Positions 1-9,107 of a stretch of DNA of 64,000 bases are shown here, piece by piece. Each line of letters starts with the position of its first letter. Within the stretch, counting starts at the first letter, position 1. A program made the position numbers and the translations under genes. Location of the stretch: positions 1 through 64,000 of the forward strand of contig NZ_FNDB01000009.1 of NCBI RefSeq assembly GCF_900099915.1, in the 5' to 3' direction. The DNA is from Flavobacterium omnivorum (lineage in GTDB: Bacteria; Bacteroidota; Bacteroidia; Flavobacteriales; Flavobacteriaceae). The notes beneath the pieces were generated by a model, which saw only the letters and a program-made list of their open reading frames with translations, did no database searches and had not been told where the DNA came from.

Positions 1-1164
1 ACTGCTCCTGCTATTGTCGCTAGTGATGATGCTGGAACTCCCATAAACGGTGCCAACGGCGGAACAGCTTTCACCAATGTATTGGTAAACGATACTTTAA
101 ACGGGGTTCCTGTTTTGGCTTCGCAAGTTATCGTGACTACGGTTTCAGCTTCGAATGCTGGTGTAACTTTATCTGGTACAGATGTGGTAGTGGCTGCGGG
201 TACGCCTGCCGGTAACTATACCTTGGTGTACCAAATCTGTGAAATATTAAATCCAACCAATTGTGATACGGCTACCGTTACTGTTAGCGTTACCGCTCCT
301 GCTATTGTCGCTAATGATGATGCCGGAACTCCTGTAAACGGTGCAAACGGCGGAACGGCTTTCACCAATGTATTGGTTAACGATACTTTAAATGGGGTTC
401 CTGTTTTAGCTTCGCAAGTTGTCTTGACTACGGTTTCATCTTCGAATGCTGGAATCACTCTTTCTGGTACTGATGTGGTAGTGGCTGCGGGTACGCCTGC
501 TGGTTCTTACACGTTGGTTTACCAAATCTGTGAAATCTTAAATCTAAATAATTGTGATACGGCTACCGTTACCGTTAGCGTTACGGCTCCTGCTATTGTC
601 GCTAATGATGATGCCGGAACTAATGTAAACGGTGCCAACGGCGGAACGGCTTTCACCAATGTATTAGTAAACGATACCTTAAACGATGTTCCTGTTTTGG
701 CTTCGCAAGTTATCTTGACCACGGTTTCATCTTCAAATGCTGGAATCACTCTTTCTGGTACTGATGTGGTAGTGGCTGCGGGTACGCCTGCTGGTTCTTA
801 CACGTTGGTTTACCAAATCTGTGAAATCTTAAATCCAACCAATTGTGATACAGCTACCGTTACCGTTAGCGTTACGGCTCCTGCTATTGTCGCTAATGAT
901 GATGCTGGAACTCCTGTAAACGGTGCCAACGGCGGAACGGCTTTCACCAATGTATTGGTAAACGATACCCTAAACGGGGTTCCTGTTTTAGCTTCGCAAG
1001 TTGCTACGACTTTCGTTTCATCTTCGAATGCTGGTGTGACTTTATCTGGCACTGATGTGCTAGTGGCTGCGGGTACGCCTGCTGGTAACTATACCTTGGT
1101 GTACCAAATCTGTGAAATCTTAAATCCAAATAATTGTGATACGGCTACCGTTACCGTTAGCGTT
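1..1164 (+). repeat. Four tandem 291-bp repeats inside the surface-protein gene
   Basis: The units are 1-291, 292-582, 583-873 and 874-1164, all exactly 291 bp (97 codons) and differing at scattered, largely synonymous positions. The array probably extends upstream of the window. A fifth copy starting at 1165 is strongly diverged. The homogeneity suggests recent duplication or gene conversion, and the copy number may be wrong in an assembly. Confidence 0.95.
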
Positions 1165-2526
1165 ACCGCTCCTGTTATTGTCGCTAATGATGATATCTAT
1201 ACAATTGAAAATTGTACCTCATCAGGCATACTAGGAAATGTATTAGGAAATGATTCACTAAATGGAAACTCCTTAATAGCTTCAACGGTGAATATCACTT
1301 TAGTTTCTGGGCAAAATTTAAATATTCAATTGGATAACCTTGGAAACATCAATACATTAACTGGTACAAATCCTGGAATTTATATTTTAACATATCAAAT
1401 ATGTGAGAAGTTAAATCCAGAAAACTGTGATACTGCAACAATAACTATAACAATTAAGGATATTACCGCACCGGTCATTGCTCAATTACCAGTACCTTCA
1501 ACTATAAGTTGTGGTATTACTCCAAATTTTGCTCAAGCAACAGCAACTGATACCTGTAGCTCTATAACATTAGCATTCGTAGACACAACTGTTCAAGGTA
1601 GTTGTATTGGTTCTTACACTGTAACTAGAACCTGGACAGCTACAGATTCAGCAGGAAATTCGACTACTGCTTTTCAAATCATAAGTGTACAAGATACTAC
1701 TGGTCCAACTACTGCCACTGAATTTGCTGCAACTATCAATGTGAATTGTGATGCTATTCCTTTGAAACCAGAACTTATTTTTGCAGATAATTGTTCAACG
1801 ACCTCTCCGGCAATATATACAGAAACAATCACTAATAGTTCTCAGAACTCTTATTCAATTGTAAGAAAATGGTCTGTTTCAGATTCTTGTGGAAACATTT
1901 CTATATTTACTCAAACGGTTAACGTCTCAGTGGCAAACAGCGGAACAACAATTGCAAGCTCTGCTTGTAGTGGAGATTCCTCTACAATTAATATCTTTAA
2001 TTTATTGCCTCAAGGAACTCCAACAAACGGAACCTGGGTAGATGTTGATAATACTGGAGCACTACAAGGAAATATCCTATCTCCTTTTGGATTAAGCTTA
2101 GGAAACAAAGTCTTTGAATATCAAATCAACAATGGAGATTGTCCAAGAAAAATTGAACTGACAGTAAATATAAATGATGATTGTATCGTTTTAGGATGTG
2201 GTGACATAAAAATACATAATGCATTTTCACCAAATGGAGATGGTACAAACGAAGTTTTTGTTATTGATAATATTGATGACACTGCTTGTTACCCTGAAAA
2301 TACCGTTGAAATATATAATCGTTGGGGTGTACTAGTTTTTGAAACTAAAAATTATAACAATCAAACTAATAATTTTGAAGGTATCTCTCGCGGAAGAACA
2401 ACTGTTAATCAGTCGTCAGGTTTACCTACCGGAACTTATTTTTATATTCTAAATTACAGTTCTATTGATGGAAATGGTAATATAGAAATCAAAAAATTAG
2501 ACGGGTATTTATACCTTACTAAATAA
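1..2526 (+). CDS. Repeat-rich secreted surface protein with type B T9SS sorting domain (5' partial)
   Basis: The frame is open from the first base of the window, so the gene begins upstream; 841 residues are visible. The first 388 residues are four near-identical 97-residue beta-sandwich-like units, each starting TAPAIVA-N/S-DDAG and ending in a CDTATVTVSV strand. A fifth, diverged unit follows (about 389-490). Next come Cys-rich HYR-like segments (DITAPVI..., DTTGPT...). The last ~95 residues carry the gliding-motility-associated type B sorting domain: NAFSPNGDG, then VEIYNRWG, then LPTGTYFYIL, ending KKLDGYLYLTK. Proteins with this tail are exported by the type IX secretion system to the cell surface or medium. 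The PorP/SprF gene directly downstream fits this, since type B cargo genes often sit next to such a gene. An adhesin-like role is inferred from the repeats; the ligand is unknown. Confidence 0.9.
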   Translation, partial: TAPAIVASDDAGTPINGANGGTAFTNVLVNDTLNGVPVLASQVIVTTVSASNAGVTLSGTDVVVAAGTPAGNYTLVYQICEILNPTNCDTATVTVSVTAPAIVANDDAGTPVNGANGGTAFTNVLVNDTLNGVPVLASQVVLTTVSSSNAGITLSGTDVVVAAGTPAGSYTLVYQICEILNLNNCDTATVTVSVTAPAIVANDDAGTNVNGANGGTAFTNVLVNDTLNDVPVLASQVILTTVSSSNAGITLSGTDVVVAAGTPAGSYTLVYQICEILNPTNCDTATVTVSVTAPAIVANDDAGTPVNGANGGTAFTNVLVNDTLNGVPVLASQVATTFVSSSNAGVTLSGTDVLVAAGTPAGNYTLVYQICEILNPNNCDTATVTVSVTAPVIVANDDIYTIENCTSSGILGNVLGNDSLNGNSLIASTVNITLVSGQNLNIQLDNLGNINTLTGTNPGIYILTYQICEKLNPENCDTATITITIKDITAPVIAQLPVPSTISCGITPNFAQATATDTCSSITLAFVDTTVQGSCIGSYTVTRTWTATDSAGNSTTAFQIISVQDTTGPTTATEFAATINVNCDAIPLKPELIFADNCSTTSPAIYTETITNSSQNSYSIVRKWSVSDSCGNISIFTQTVNVSVANSGTTIASSACSGDSSTINIFNLLPQGTPTNGTWVDVDNTGALQGNILSPFGLSLGNKVFEYQINNGDCPRKIELTVNINDDCIVLGCGDIKIHNAFSPNGDGTNEVFVIDNIDDTACYPENTVEIYNRWGVLVFETKNYNNQTNNFEGISRGRTTVNQSSGLPTGTYFYILNYSSIDGNGNIEIKKLDGYLYLTK

Positions 2527-2544
2527 TTTTGAATTAATTTTAAT

Positions 2545-2570
2545 CCTGAGGATAGTTAAAAATCCTCAGG
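2545..2570 (+). terminator. Hairpin after the surface-protein gene
   Basis: Nine-bp perfect stem CCTGAGGAT/ATCCTCAGG with an 8-nt loop, 19 nt after the stop codon. It lacks a good U-tract (ttaaaaaa follows), so it may be an RNA-stability element and not an intrinsic terminator. Confidence 0.4.
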
Positions 2571-2681
2571 TTAAAAAATGAATTAGCCCTATTCTTAAAT
2601 ATAAATAGTATTGACATTTTTCGAAATAGATCTTTTGGATCCTAAAAAAAGAAAGAGTTCAATTACAAAAACAAATCTACT

Positions 2682-3599
2682 ATGAGAACAAAAATATTTT
2701 TAATCTTGTTACTATTTACAGCATTTACTGGTTTTGGACAACAAGACGCACAATATACTCAGTACATGTACAATACCATTAATATCAATCCCGCTTATGC
2801 AGGTTCTAGAGGAGCAATGAGTATTTTTGCTATGCATCGTACTCAATGGGTAGGTTTGGATGGTGCCCCAGTTACAAATGTTGCCTCAATCAACACTCCG
2901 CTAAATGATAACAATCTTGGTTTAGGAGTTTCTTTTGTTAGCGACAAAATTGGCCCTACCAATGAAACTACTATTTCTACTGATTTCTCATATACCATTC
3001 CTGCATCGGAAAATTACAAACTTTCTTTTGGTATAAAAGCTACAGCTAATTTATTCAATTTAGACATCTCAAAATTAAACCCTGTTGATTCCTATCCACT
3101 TGATCCATCGATGCAAAATATAGATAATCAATTTTCACCTAATTTTGGAGCAGGTTTATATCTTCATTCTGACAAAGCATATATTGGCTTTTCAATTCCT
3201 AATTTTATTGAAACAAACCGGTATGATGATAATGAAACTGCGATATTTAGAGAAAAAATAAATTACTATTTAATAGGAGGTTATGTTTTTGATATCAATA
3301 GCACATTAAAATTTAAACCTGCATTCCTATCCAAAATGGTAGTAGGTGCTCCACTACAAGTTGATGTTTCTGGTAACTTTATGTTTAATGAGAAATTTGT
3401 TTTAGGAATTGCCTATAGATGGAGTGCTGCGTTAAGTGCGGTTGTTGGATTTCAAGTCTCTGATGGAATGTATATAGGTTATGGATATGACAGGGAGACA
3501 ACTCGATTGAACAACTATAATTCTGGTTCACATGAAATATTTTTGCGATATGAAATATTTAAAAATAATGGTAAAATTATAACTCCTCGATTCTTCTAG
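2682..3599 (+). CDS. PorP/SprF family type IX secretion system membrane protein
   Basis: The 305-residue protein starts with a signal peptide (MRTKIFLILLLFTAFTGFG, cut before QQDAQ) followed by the family hallmark QYTQYMYNTININPAYAGSRG. The remainder is alternating beta-strand sequence fitting an outer-membrane barrel, ending in ...RFF. Members of this family are paired with T9SS cargo carrying a type B C-terminal domain and are thought to help anchor or deliver that cargo. It lies 155 bp behind such a cargo gene and 12 bp ahead of the OmpA-type genes, the usual flavobacterial arrangement. The exact partner is inferred from position only. Confidence 0.93.
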   Translation: MRTKIFLILLLFTAFTGFGQQDAQYTQYMYNTININPAYAGSRGAMSIFAMHRTQWVGLDGAPVTNVASINTPLNDNNLGLGVSFVSDKIGPTNETTISTDFSYTIPASENYKLSFGIKATANLFNLDISKLNPVDSYPLDPSMQNIDNQFSPNFGAGLYLHSDKAYIGFSIPNFIETNRYDDNETAIFREKINYYLIGGYVFDINSTLKFKPAFLSKMVVGAPLQVDVSGNFMFNEKFVLGIAYRWSAALSAVVGFQVSDGMYIGYGYDRETTRLNNYNSGSHEIFLRYEIFKNNGKIITPRFF

Positions 3600-3611
3600 A
3601 AATTAAATAGC

Positions 3612-4007
3612 ATGAAAAAAAATACATTCTTTTACATCATACTTATTAGTCTAATTTATTTTAAAGGAAATGCTCAAGATTCCAAATTATTTATAACTGA
3701 AAAAACAAGTGACAAATATGTCTACGTAGATGTCATCAAAACCTATGAAAGGATTGTTGAAAAAGGATATAAATCAGCTGATCTATTTAAAAAAATTGGA
3801 GATTCTTATTACATAAATGCAGATTTTGGTAACGCTGCTAAATGGTATTGTGAATTATTTGCCATGGGTATTAATTTAGAACCAGAATATTATCACCAAT
3901 ATTCTAAATCTTTATTATTTATTGGTCAAAATGATATTGCCAATGAAATATTGGAAAAATTAAAACAAAAATCACGGCTCTTACACGAGAAAAAAAATCG
4001 GAAATAA
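3612..4007 (+). CDS. Truncated paralogue of the OmpA-type protein (N-terminal part only)
   Basis: This 131-residue protein has a signal peptide (ends KGNAQ) and then aligns along its whole length with the first ~130 residues of the next gene: both share IKTYE+, V..KGYKSA/VD, YY.NA, AAKWY.ELFAM, LEPEYY and IGQN-(D/E)-.AN. It then ends in a basic tail (KKSRLLHEKKNRK-like) and lacks the PD40, carboxypeptidase-regulatory and OmpA parts. It is probably a remnant of a tandem duplication, so it may be a decayed gene; alternatively it is a stand-alone TPR-like periplasmic partner. The codon pattern resembles its neighbours. Confidence 0.6.
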   Translation: MKKNTFFYIILISLIYFKGNAQDSKLFITEKTSDKYVYVDVIKTYERIVEKGYKSADLFKKIGDSYYINADFGNAAKWYCELFAMGINLEPEYYHQYSKSLLFIGQNDIANEILEKLKQKSRLLHEKKNRK

Positions 4008-4049
4008 AGACAAAATCACAATGCCAAAATTCTTTTAAAAACAATTATT

Positions 4050-5990
4050 ATGAAAAATAATATACTCCTCTATATAACCTTATTAACCGCTTTTTCATTT
4101 AGTGCACACTGCCAACAAGGAAAGGTTGCAGCTGCTGATAAAAAGTACAACAACTATGCCTATATAGATGCCATAAAAACTTACGAAAAAGTGGCTCAAA
4201 AAGGATACAAATCGGTAGATATGTTTAAAAAATTAGGCAACTCCTACTATTTTAATGCAGAATTGGAACAAGCTGCCAAATGGTATGGCGAATTATTTGC
4301 CATGAATACTTCAGACTTAGAACCAGAATATTATTTTCGTTATTCGCAGTCTTTGAGATCAATTGGCCAAAATGAAAAAGCGAATGAACTTTTAGAGTTG
4401 TTCAATAAAAAAGCCGGAAACGACAGCCGAGGGATCCTTTTTATGGAAAATGAAAATTATCTTGATGCCATCAAAGCTAATTCCGGAAGATATAATATTG
4501 AAGATGCTGGAATAAACTCTATTTACTCTGATTATGGTACTGCATTGTATTCCGATAAAATTGTTTTTGCATCAGCTAGGGATACTGGAAGCCTTGGACA
4601 AAGAAAACACAAATGGACTAATCAATATTTTACAAATTTATATGCCTCTACATTAGGAGAAAATATGACTCCAGGAGAACCGCAAAAGTTTGACAAAAAG
4701 ATAAATTCTAAATTTCATGAGTCAACCCCTGTTTTTACAAAAGACGGAAAAACAATGTACTTTACCCGAAACAATTATCTTGATGGAAAAAAAGGAAAAG
4801 ATGCAAATAAAATTACTTTAATAAAAATATACAAAGCCACTTTAGAAAATGACTTTTGGTCGAATATAACTGAACTTCCTTTTAATAGTGACAATTACAG
4901 TGTTGCACATCCTACGCTAAGTCCTGATGGCAAAACATTATATTTTGCCTCTGATATGCCTGGAACCTTAGGTCTATCTGATTTATTTAAAGTTCAAGTA
5001 AATAATGATGGAAGTTATGGGATACCCGAAAACTTAGGCAAAACTATTAATACCGAAGGAAGAGAAACTTTTCCGTTTGTAAATGATGAAAACGAAATCT
5101 ATTTTTCATCAGATGGACATCCGGGCTTAGGAGGTTTAGATGTTTTTGTTTCTACAATTAATCCAAACGGTTCTTTTAGCAAAGTACAAAATGTAGGCTC
5201 TGATATTAATTCACCCAAAGACGATTTTGCTTATTTTATAGATACAAAATCTAGAAGAGGCTTTTTAACTTCAAACCGGGATGGTGGTATGGGATATGAT
5301 GACATTTATAAATTTTTAGAACTAAAAAAAATTACATGTACACAATTATTATTCGGAGAAATTACCAACATCGATACTGCAGAGTTGCTTCCTAACACTA
5401 AAGTAACATTGCTTGACAATCAATTTAATAGCATTAGCACCACGGTTTCAGATGAAAAAGGTGCTTATTCATTTGCTGTTGAATGCGGTAAAAAATATTA
5501 TGTAAGAGCTCAAAAACCAGAATATACCGTAAAAGAAGTATCGATAACGATTGCAGACGAAAATGGAAAAACATATTTACCAATTGCACTAGAGAATGCT
5601 ATTTGTAAAGTTACTATTGGTGATGATCTTGGCAAATGCTTTAACATAAAAATGATTTATTTTGATTTAGACAAATCCAATATTCGAAAAGAAGCCGCTT
5701 TAGATTTGGAAAAAATACTTGATGTTCTAAGCCAAAATCCAACGATGACATTGGATATTCGCTCTCATACTGACAGCAGAGCCTCGTTTAAATACAATGA
5801 AGCTTTATCAGATCGAAGAGCTAAATCAACTATTAAGTGGTTAGTTGAAAATGGAGTAAATGAGAATAGATTGAGTGGCAAAGGATATGGTGAGACTCAA
5901 TTAGTAAATAAATGTACCGATGGAGTACCATGTACAGAAGAAGAACATCAGCTAAACAGAAGAAGTGAATTTATTATCACTGCCCTGTAA
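4050..5990 (+). CDS. OmpA family protein with TPR-like, PD40 and carboxypeptidase-regulatory domains
   Basis: The protein has 646 residues with an N-terminal signal peptide (to about residue 21). Order of parts: TPR-like helices (about 25-130); PD40/WD40-like beta-propeller repeats (about 150-425) with motifs LSPDGKTLYFASD, EIYFSSDGHPGLGG and FLTSNRDGGMGYDDI; a CarboxypepD-reg-like beta domain (about 430-520); and a C-terminal OmpA domain (about 535-646). The OmpA part has the peptidoglycan-binding pattern SHTDSR...NEALSDRRA...NRRSEF. It likely ties an outer-membrane PorP/SprF complex to the cell wall. Genes of this type follow PorP/SprF genes in many Bacteroidota T9SS cargo clusters. Confidence 0.9.
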   Translation: MKNNILLYITLLTAFSFSAHCQQGKVAAADKKYNNYAYIDAIKTYEKVAQKGYKSVDMFKKLGNSYYFNAELEQAAKWYGELFAMNTSDLEPEYYFRYSQSLRSIGQNEKANELLELFNKKAGNDSRGILFMENENYLDAIKANSGRYNIEDAGINSIYSDYGTALYSDKIVFASARDTGSLGQRKHKWTNQYFTNLYASTLGENMTPGEPQKFDKKINSKFHESTPVFTKDGKTMYFTRNNYLDGKKGKDANKITLIKIYKATLENDFWSNITELPFNSDNYSVAHPTLSPDGKTLYFASDMPGTLGLSDLFKVQVNNDGSYGIPENLGKTINTEGRETFPFVNDENEIYFSSDGHPGLGGLDVFVSTINPNGSFSKVQNVGSDINSPKDDFAYFIDTKSRRGFLTSNRDGGMGYDDIYKFLELKKITCTQLLFGEITNIDTAELLPNTKVTLLDNQFNSISTTVSDEKGAYSFAVECGKKYYVRAQKPEYTVKEVSITIADENGKTYLPIALENAICKVTIGDDLGKCFNIKMIYFDLDKSNIRKEAALDLEKILDVLSQNPTMTLDIRSHTDSRASFKYNEALSDRRAKSTIKWLVENGVNENRLSGKGYGETQLVNKCTDGVPCTEEEHQLNRRSEFIITAL

Positions 5991-6013
5991 AATAACTTCC
6001 TAAGTAAATTTAG

Positions 6014-6047
6014 TAGGCTGTCCCATAAAGACAGCCTATTTTTATTT
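6014..6047 (+). terminator. Intrinsic terminator after the OmpA-type gene
   Basis: Perfect 9-bp stem TAGGCTGTC/GACAGCCTA (6014-6022, 6030-6038) with a 7-nt loop, followed by a T-rich tract, 24 nt after the stop codon. Confidence 0.85.
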
Positions 6048-6263
6048 CAATTATTTTCCTCATCTATTTTCTCCGCGTAATAAAAATAATTCGATGGGAT
6101 ATAAATGATCTAATTTGTTGAATCAAGAGGTGTGCTACACTAGAGCGTGAGGTGTCTCAATTATCTGCTTTGTAGGCTAGTAAGTAGTATACCTGCCTAA
6201 AATATTAGTACCAAATAGAATGTATAAGCTATAAGAATAAAACAATGGTGCATTTTTTTTACC

Positions 6264-6348
6264 ATATAAGTCATTTAAGTTTCATTTGTTAGGCTTATAT
6301 ACTTTAAACAACAATAAGGTCATTTAAGGTTTAATGCTTATATGACTC
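6264..6348. repeat. Imperfect AT-rich direct repeat
   Basis: Two segments share AAG-(G)-TCATTTAAG followed by TT(C/T)-and-GCTTATAT (6264-6302 and 6312-6348). Similar ATATAAGTCAT-type sequences are, from memory, common between genes in Flavobacterium. No function is known to me. Confidence 0.4.
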
Positions 6349-6603
6349 CTATGTTAAATATTATTTCACTCGTTTTATAGTACGACATTAAATAGTTCCA
6401 TGTGCTTACATGATCCATTAATGGCAGATATTTAGTAATATGCAAAATAAGAATAAGTATTAAAAAAATATGTAAACAATAAGACAGCTTACATTTTTAA
6501 ATCAAAAATAATTATCATTTAAAACACATCAAAAGAAAAATCATTAACAGTTAGTATGCTAAATTAACATCTGATTTTTTATAAACTGTTTTTAAAATAT
6601 AAA

Positions 6604-6631
6604 TGGCTGTCTCTCGGGGAGAAGACAGCCA
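6604..6631 (-). terminator. Hairpin downstream of the CAP-domain gene
   Basis: Nine-bp stem TGGCTGTCT/AGACAGCCA (6604-6612, 6623-6631) lies 22 bp past the stop codon of the minus-strand gene. Reading that strand, the stem is followed by a moderately T-rich run (tttatatttt). Confidence 0.6.
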
Positions 6632-6652
6632 CTTAAATATAAAAAACTCAAC

Positions 6653-7156
6653 TTAAATTTTTGCAAAGATATTTGTATAATACTTTCTACCGTTTACCGG
6701 ATTTTCTTTGATCGCAATTCCAAAATGGGTAAAGTTACCTTCAATATTTTCTTTGTGACTAGGACTGGCTAACCACGCATTTAAAACTGCTTGTGGCGTA
6801 TTGTAATTGTAAGCTATATTTTCACTTACCGATTTGGCTCCTAAAGTCTTCATAATGTTTTCTGAACGCGCAACAAAATCATTATGATTAACTACATTGT
6901 TTGCGATCATGTAGTTATCATGCTCTTCAGATTTATAAGACATGTGATTGATTTTTTCCAAGCGATTCAAACCTTTACTAACTCTGTGGGCATTTATCAA
7001 ATCCATGGTCTCTAACTCAATAGAATTGTATGAGTATACAACAACTTTTTGAACGGTTGCGTCAGCGGTTTCAATTTCAGAACTGTCTGAGGAACAGGAA
7101 TTCATAGTGCATATCGCAACAGCGAGCAATAATGCACGAAGTAATTTTATTTTCAT
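6653..7156 (-). CDS. CAP-domain (SCP/PR-1 type) lipoprotein
   Basis: The 167-residue protein begins with a lipoprotein signal sequence ending in the lipobox-like MNSC (Cys21). The rest is a short bacterial CAP domain: an early helix with the H.VSKGLNRL pattern, then HNDF, SENIAYNY, AVLNAWLASPSHKENI and FTHFGIAI, ending with YYTNIFAKI. Bacterial CAP proteins are extracytoplasmic; their biochemical role is mostly unknown, with sterol/lipid binding and protease-like activity proposed for relatives. It is a single gene, convergent with the OmpA cluster, and appears to have its own terminator. Confidence 0.88.
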   Translation of the reverse strand: MKIKLLRALLLAVAICTMNSCSSDSSEIETADATVQKVVVYSYNSIELETMDLINAHRVSKGLNRLEKINHMSYKSEEHDNYMIANNVVNHNDFVARSENIMKTLGAKSVSENIAYNYNTPQAVLNAWLASPSHKENIEGNFTHFGIAIKENPVNGRKYYTNIFAKI

Positions 7157-7320
7157 AACTTTAGTAGGTTAGGTTTAAAGTAGATTGTGGGGCAAACAAC
7201 TTTAATATATAATTCTATGTTTTTTATTTCTTACTCAAACATACATCTTTTACCGTTTAAATACCTAAAAAAGTCGATGAAATACATCATAAAAATAATT
7301 AAATATGTATAATTCTTACA

Positions 7321-7965
7321 TTAAGGAGAAAGACGATCTATTTTCCAAGAATAATCTTGTTGGCTAGAATACCGAATTCTATCATGTAATCTATTAGGTC
7401 TTCCTTGCCAAAATTCTACCTCTAAAGGAGTTACAAGAAATCCGCCCCAATGCTTTGGTCTTGGAATAACCATACTCTCAAAATCTTTTTCTAATCGTTT
7501 CAGGTTTTGTTCTAAATAGTCTCTGGAAGGAACCACTTCACTTTGATTGGACACAATTGCTCCTAATTTACTTCCATCGGGTCTGGATTCAAAATAACTA
7601 TCAGAAGTTACTTCCGAAGTTCTTTTTGCAATTCCCTTGATGATTACCTGTCGCTCCATAGTATGCCAAAAAAAAGACAAGCAAACATTTGGATTTGCTG
7701 TAATAGCCCTACCCTTTTCTGAATTGTAATTGGTATAAAAAACAAAACCCTCTTCATTAAACTTTTTTAACAAAACAACTCTAGACTTTGGAAATCCATC
7801 TAAGCCAATTGTTGCTACGGTCATTGCATTTACTTCACTATCACCTCCAAAGTCCTCTACTTCGTGAAACCATCTGTTAAACAAATTGATTGGATCTTCG
7901 GGGATAGAAGCTTCTAAAAGCTCGCTCTTATCATACGATTTTCTGTAATTACTTAAGTCGTTCAT
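7321..7965 (-). CDS. pdxH: Pyridoxamine 5'-phosphate oxidase
   Basis: This 214-residue FMN enzyme oxidises pyridoxine or pyridoxamine 5'-phosphate to pyridoxal 5'-phosphate in the cytoplasm, the last step of vitamin B6 salvage and synthesis. Diagnostic stretches are MTVATIGLDGFPKSRVVLLK (FMN-binding barrel start), FYTNYNSEKGRA, FFWHTMERQVIIKG, and the family signature EFWQGRPNRLHDR near the C-terminus. Length matches the family (about 210-220). It follows rnz on the same strand by 96 bp and could be co-transcribed with it. Confidence 0.97.
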   Translation of the reverse strand: MNDLSNYRKSYDKSELLEASIPEDPINLFNRWFHEVEDFGGDSEVNAMTVATIGLDGFPKSRVVLLKKFNEEGFVFYTNYNSEKGRAITANPNVCLSFFWHTMERQVIIKGIAKRTSEVTSDSYFESRPDGSKLGAIVSNQSEVVPSRDYLEQNLKRLEKDFESMVIPRPKHWGGFLVTPLEVEFWQGRPNRLHDRIRYSSQQDYSWKIDRLSP

Positions 7966-8061
7966 ATATTTCTAATTTAAAAATGTTCATTTCTGGCCTG
8001 ATTTGAGTGGTGTCATTCAAAATTCACTAAACCAATTTTCTCGTGCCGTTCAATTATTTAT

Positions 8062-8967
8062 TTAAAACTCAAACCTTTTCCCATCATCGGCTAAAAGTAC
8101 CTCTGAAAAAACGGTTTCAGCTTCGTCTTTAAATAATTCAATTTTTTCATAACGTGTTGAATAGTGACCCAAGATTAATTGTCCTACATCAGCCTTAAGA
8201 GCTATGGTTGCAGCCTCTTTTGCGGTACAATGCAGTGTCTTTTTAGCCAGATTTTCCTCAGACTGCAGGAAGGTAGATTCATGATACAATACAGTACTAT
8301 TGGCTATAATAGGAATAATAGCTTCATGATAAACGGTATCAGAACAAAAAGCATAACTCTTAGTTGGAATAGGATCGAAGGTCAATTTGTCATTTTCAAT
8401 AACTCTCCCATCTTGTAGTGTGATATCTTTACCGTTTTTGATTTTTTGATAATAGCAACTATCGATTTCATAATTCTGAACAGCGTCTAAATTCAGTTTT
8501 CTATATCCTATTTTTTCTTGGAACAAAAAACCATTTGTGTACACTCGATGTTTTAATGGGATGGTTTGCACCAAAACCTTCTCATCCTCAAAAAGAATTT
8601 CGCTTTCTAGCGATTCCAGTTCATGAAAAAACAAGCCATAATTTGTCCAAGAATTAGACAATCGCAATTGCAATTTAATAATTTCTTTTATTCCTTTTGG
8701 CCCATAAATATGCAAATCGGTGGTTCTGTTAAGCAAACTAAATGTAGATACTAAACCGACTAATCCAAAAAAGTGATCTCCGTGCAAATGGGAAATAAAA
8801 ATATGGTTTATTTTAGAAAACCTGATTTTGTTCTTGCGCAATTGCACTTGAGTTCCTTCCCCGCAATCAATCAAAAAAAGTCTATTTTTAATTTCTAAAA
8901 TCTGTGAGGTGGGATTGGTAAAAGTTCGTGGTGTAGCTGCATAGCAACCAAGTATTGTTAGTTTCAA
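8062..8967 (-). CDS. rnz: Ribonuclease Z
   Basis: This 301-residue metallo-beta-lactamase-fold endonuclease removes 3' trailers from tRNA precursors. The Zn-binding HLHGDH motif is at residues 60-65, preceded by the LIDCGEGTQ segment (33-40). The later histidine/aspartate ligands appear in FCSDTVYHEA and LILGHYSTRY, and HESTF matches the RNase Z pattern. Length is normal for the short form. It is preceded on the same strand by a small membrane protein and a STAS-like protein, an arrangement that looks conserved in flavobacteria. Confidence 0.96.
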   Translation of the reverse strand: MKLTILGCYAATPRTFTNPTSQILEIKNRLFLIDCGEGTQVQLRKNKIRFSKINHIFISHLHGDHFFGLVGLVSTFSLLNRTTDLHIYGPKGIKEIIKLQLRLSNSWTNYGLFFHELESLESEILFEDEKVLVQTIPLKHRVYTNGFLFQEKIGYRKLNLDAVQNYEIDSCYYQKIKNGKDITLQDGRVIENDKLTFDPIPTKSYAFCSDTVYHEAIIPIIANSTVLYHESTFLQSEENLAKKTLHCTAKEAATIALKADVGQLILGHYSTRYEKIELFKDEAETVFSEVLLADDGKRFEF

Positions 8968-9107
8968 TTTTTTAATTTCATGTTAGAAGTTACTATAGAA
9001 TTAAAATGGAACATTCATAATTCACTATTTGCAAATTAATTACAACATACTATCCTTTTTTCGCTGTTGTATTTTTTAATTTGTAGCTCATGAGAAATTG
9101 CTACTAA

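Larger units (their letters stand above)
5991..6652. other. Gene-free stretch between two hairpins
   Basis: No convincing reading frame was found. The stretch starts with the terminator at 6014 and ends with a hairpin at 6604-6631 that uses almost the same stem. Between them is a pair of similar AT-rich segments (6264-6302 and 6312-6348). Confidence 0.6.

Noticed and set aside
216..1052. Three similar antisense reading frames of 76-80 codons spaced 291-303 bp apart
   Set aside because: They are the complement of the tandem repeat units and owe their similarity and openness to the coding strand.
1..1164. Regular repeats as a possible CRISPR-like array
   Set aside because: The unit is 291 bp and entirely coding, with no short repeat/variable spacer pattern.
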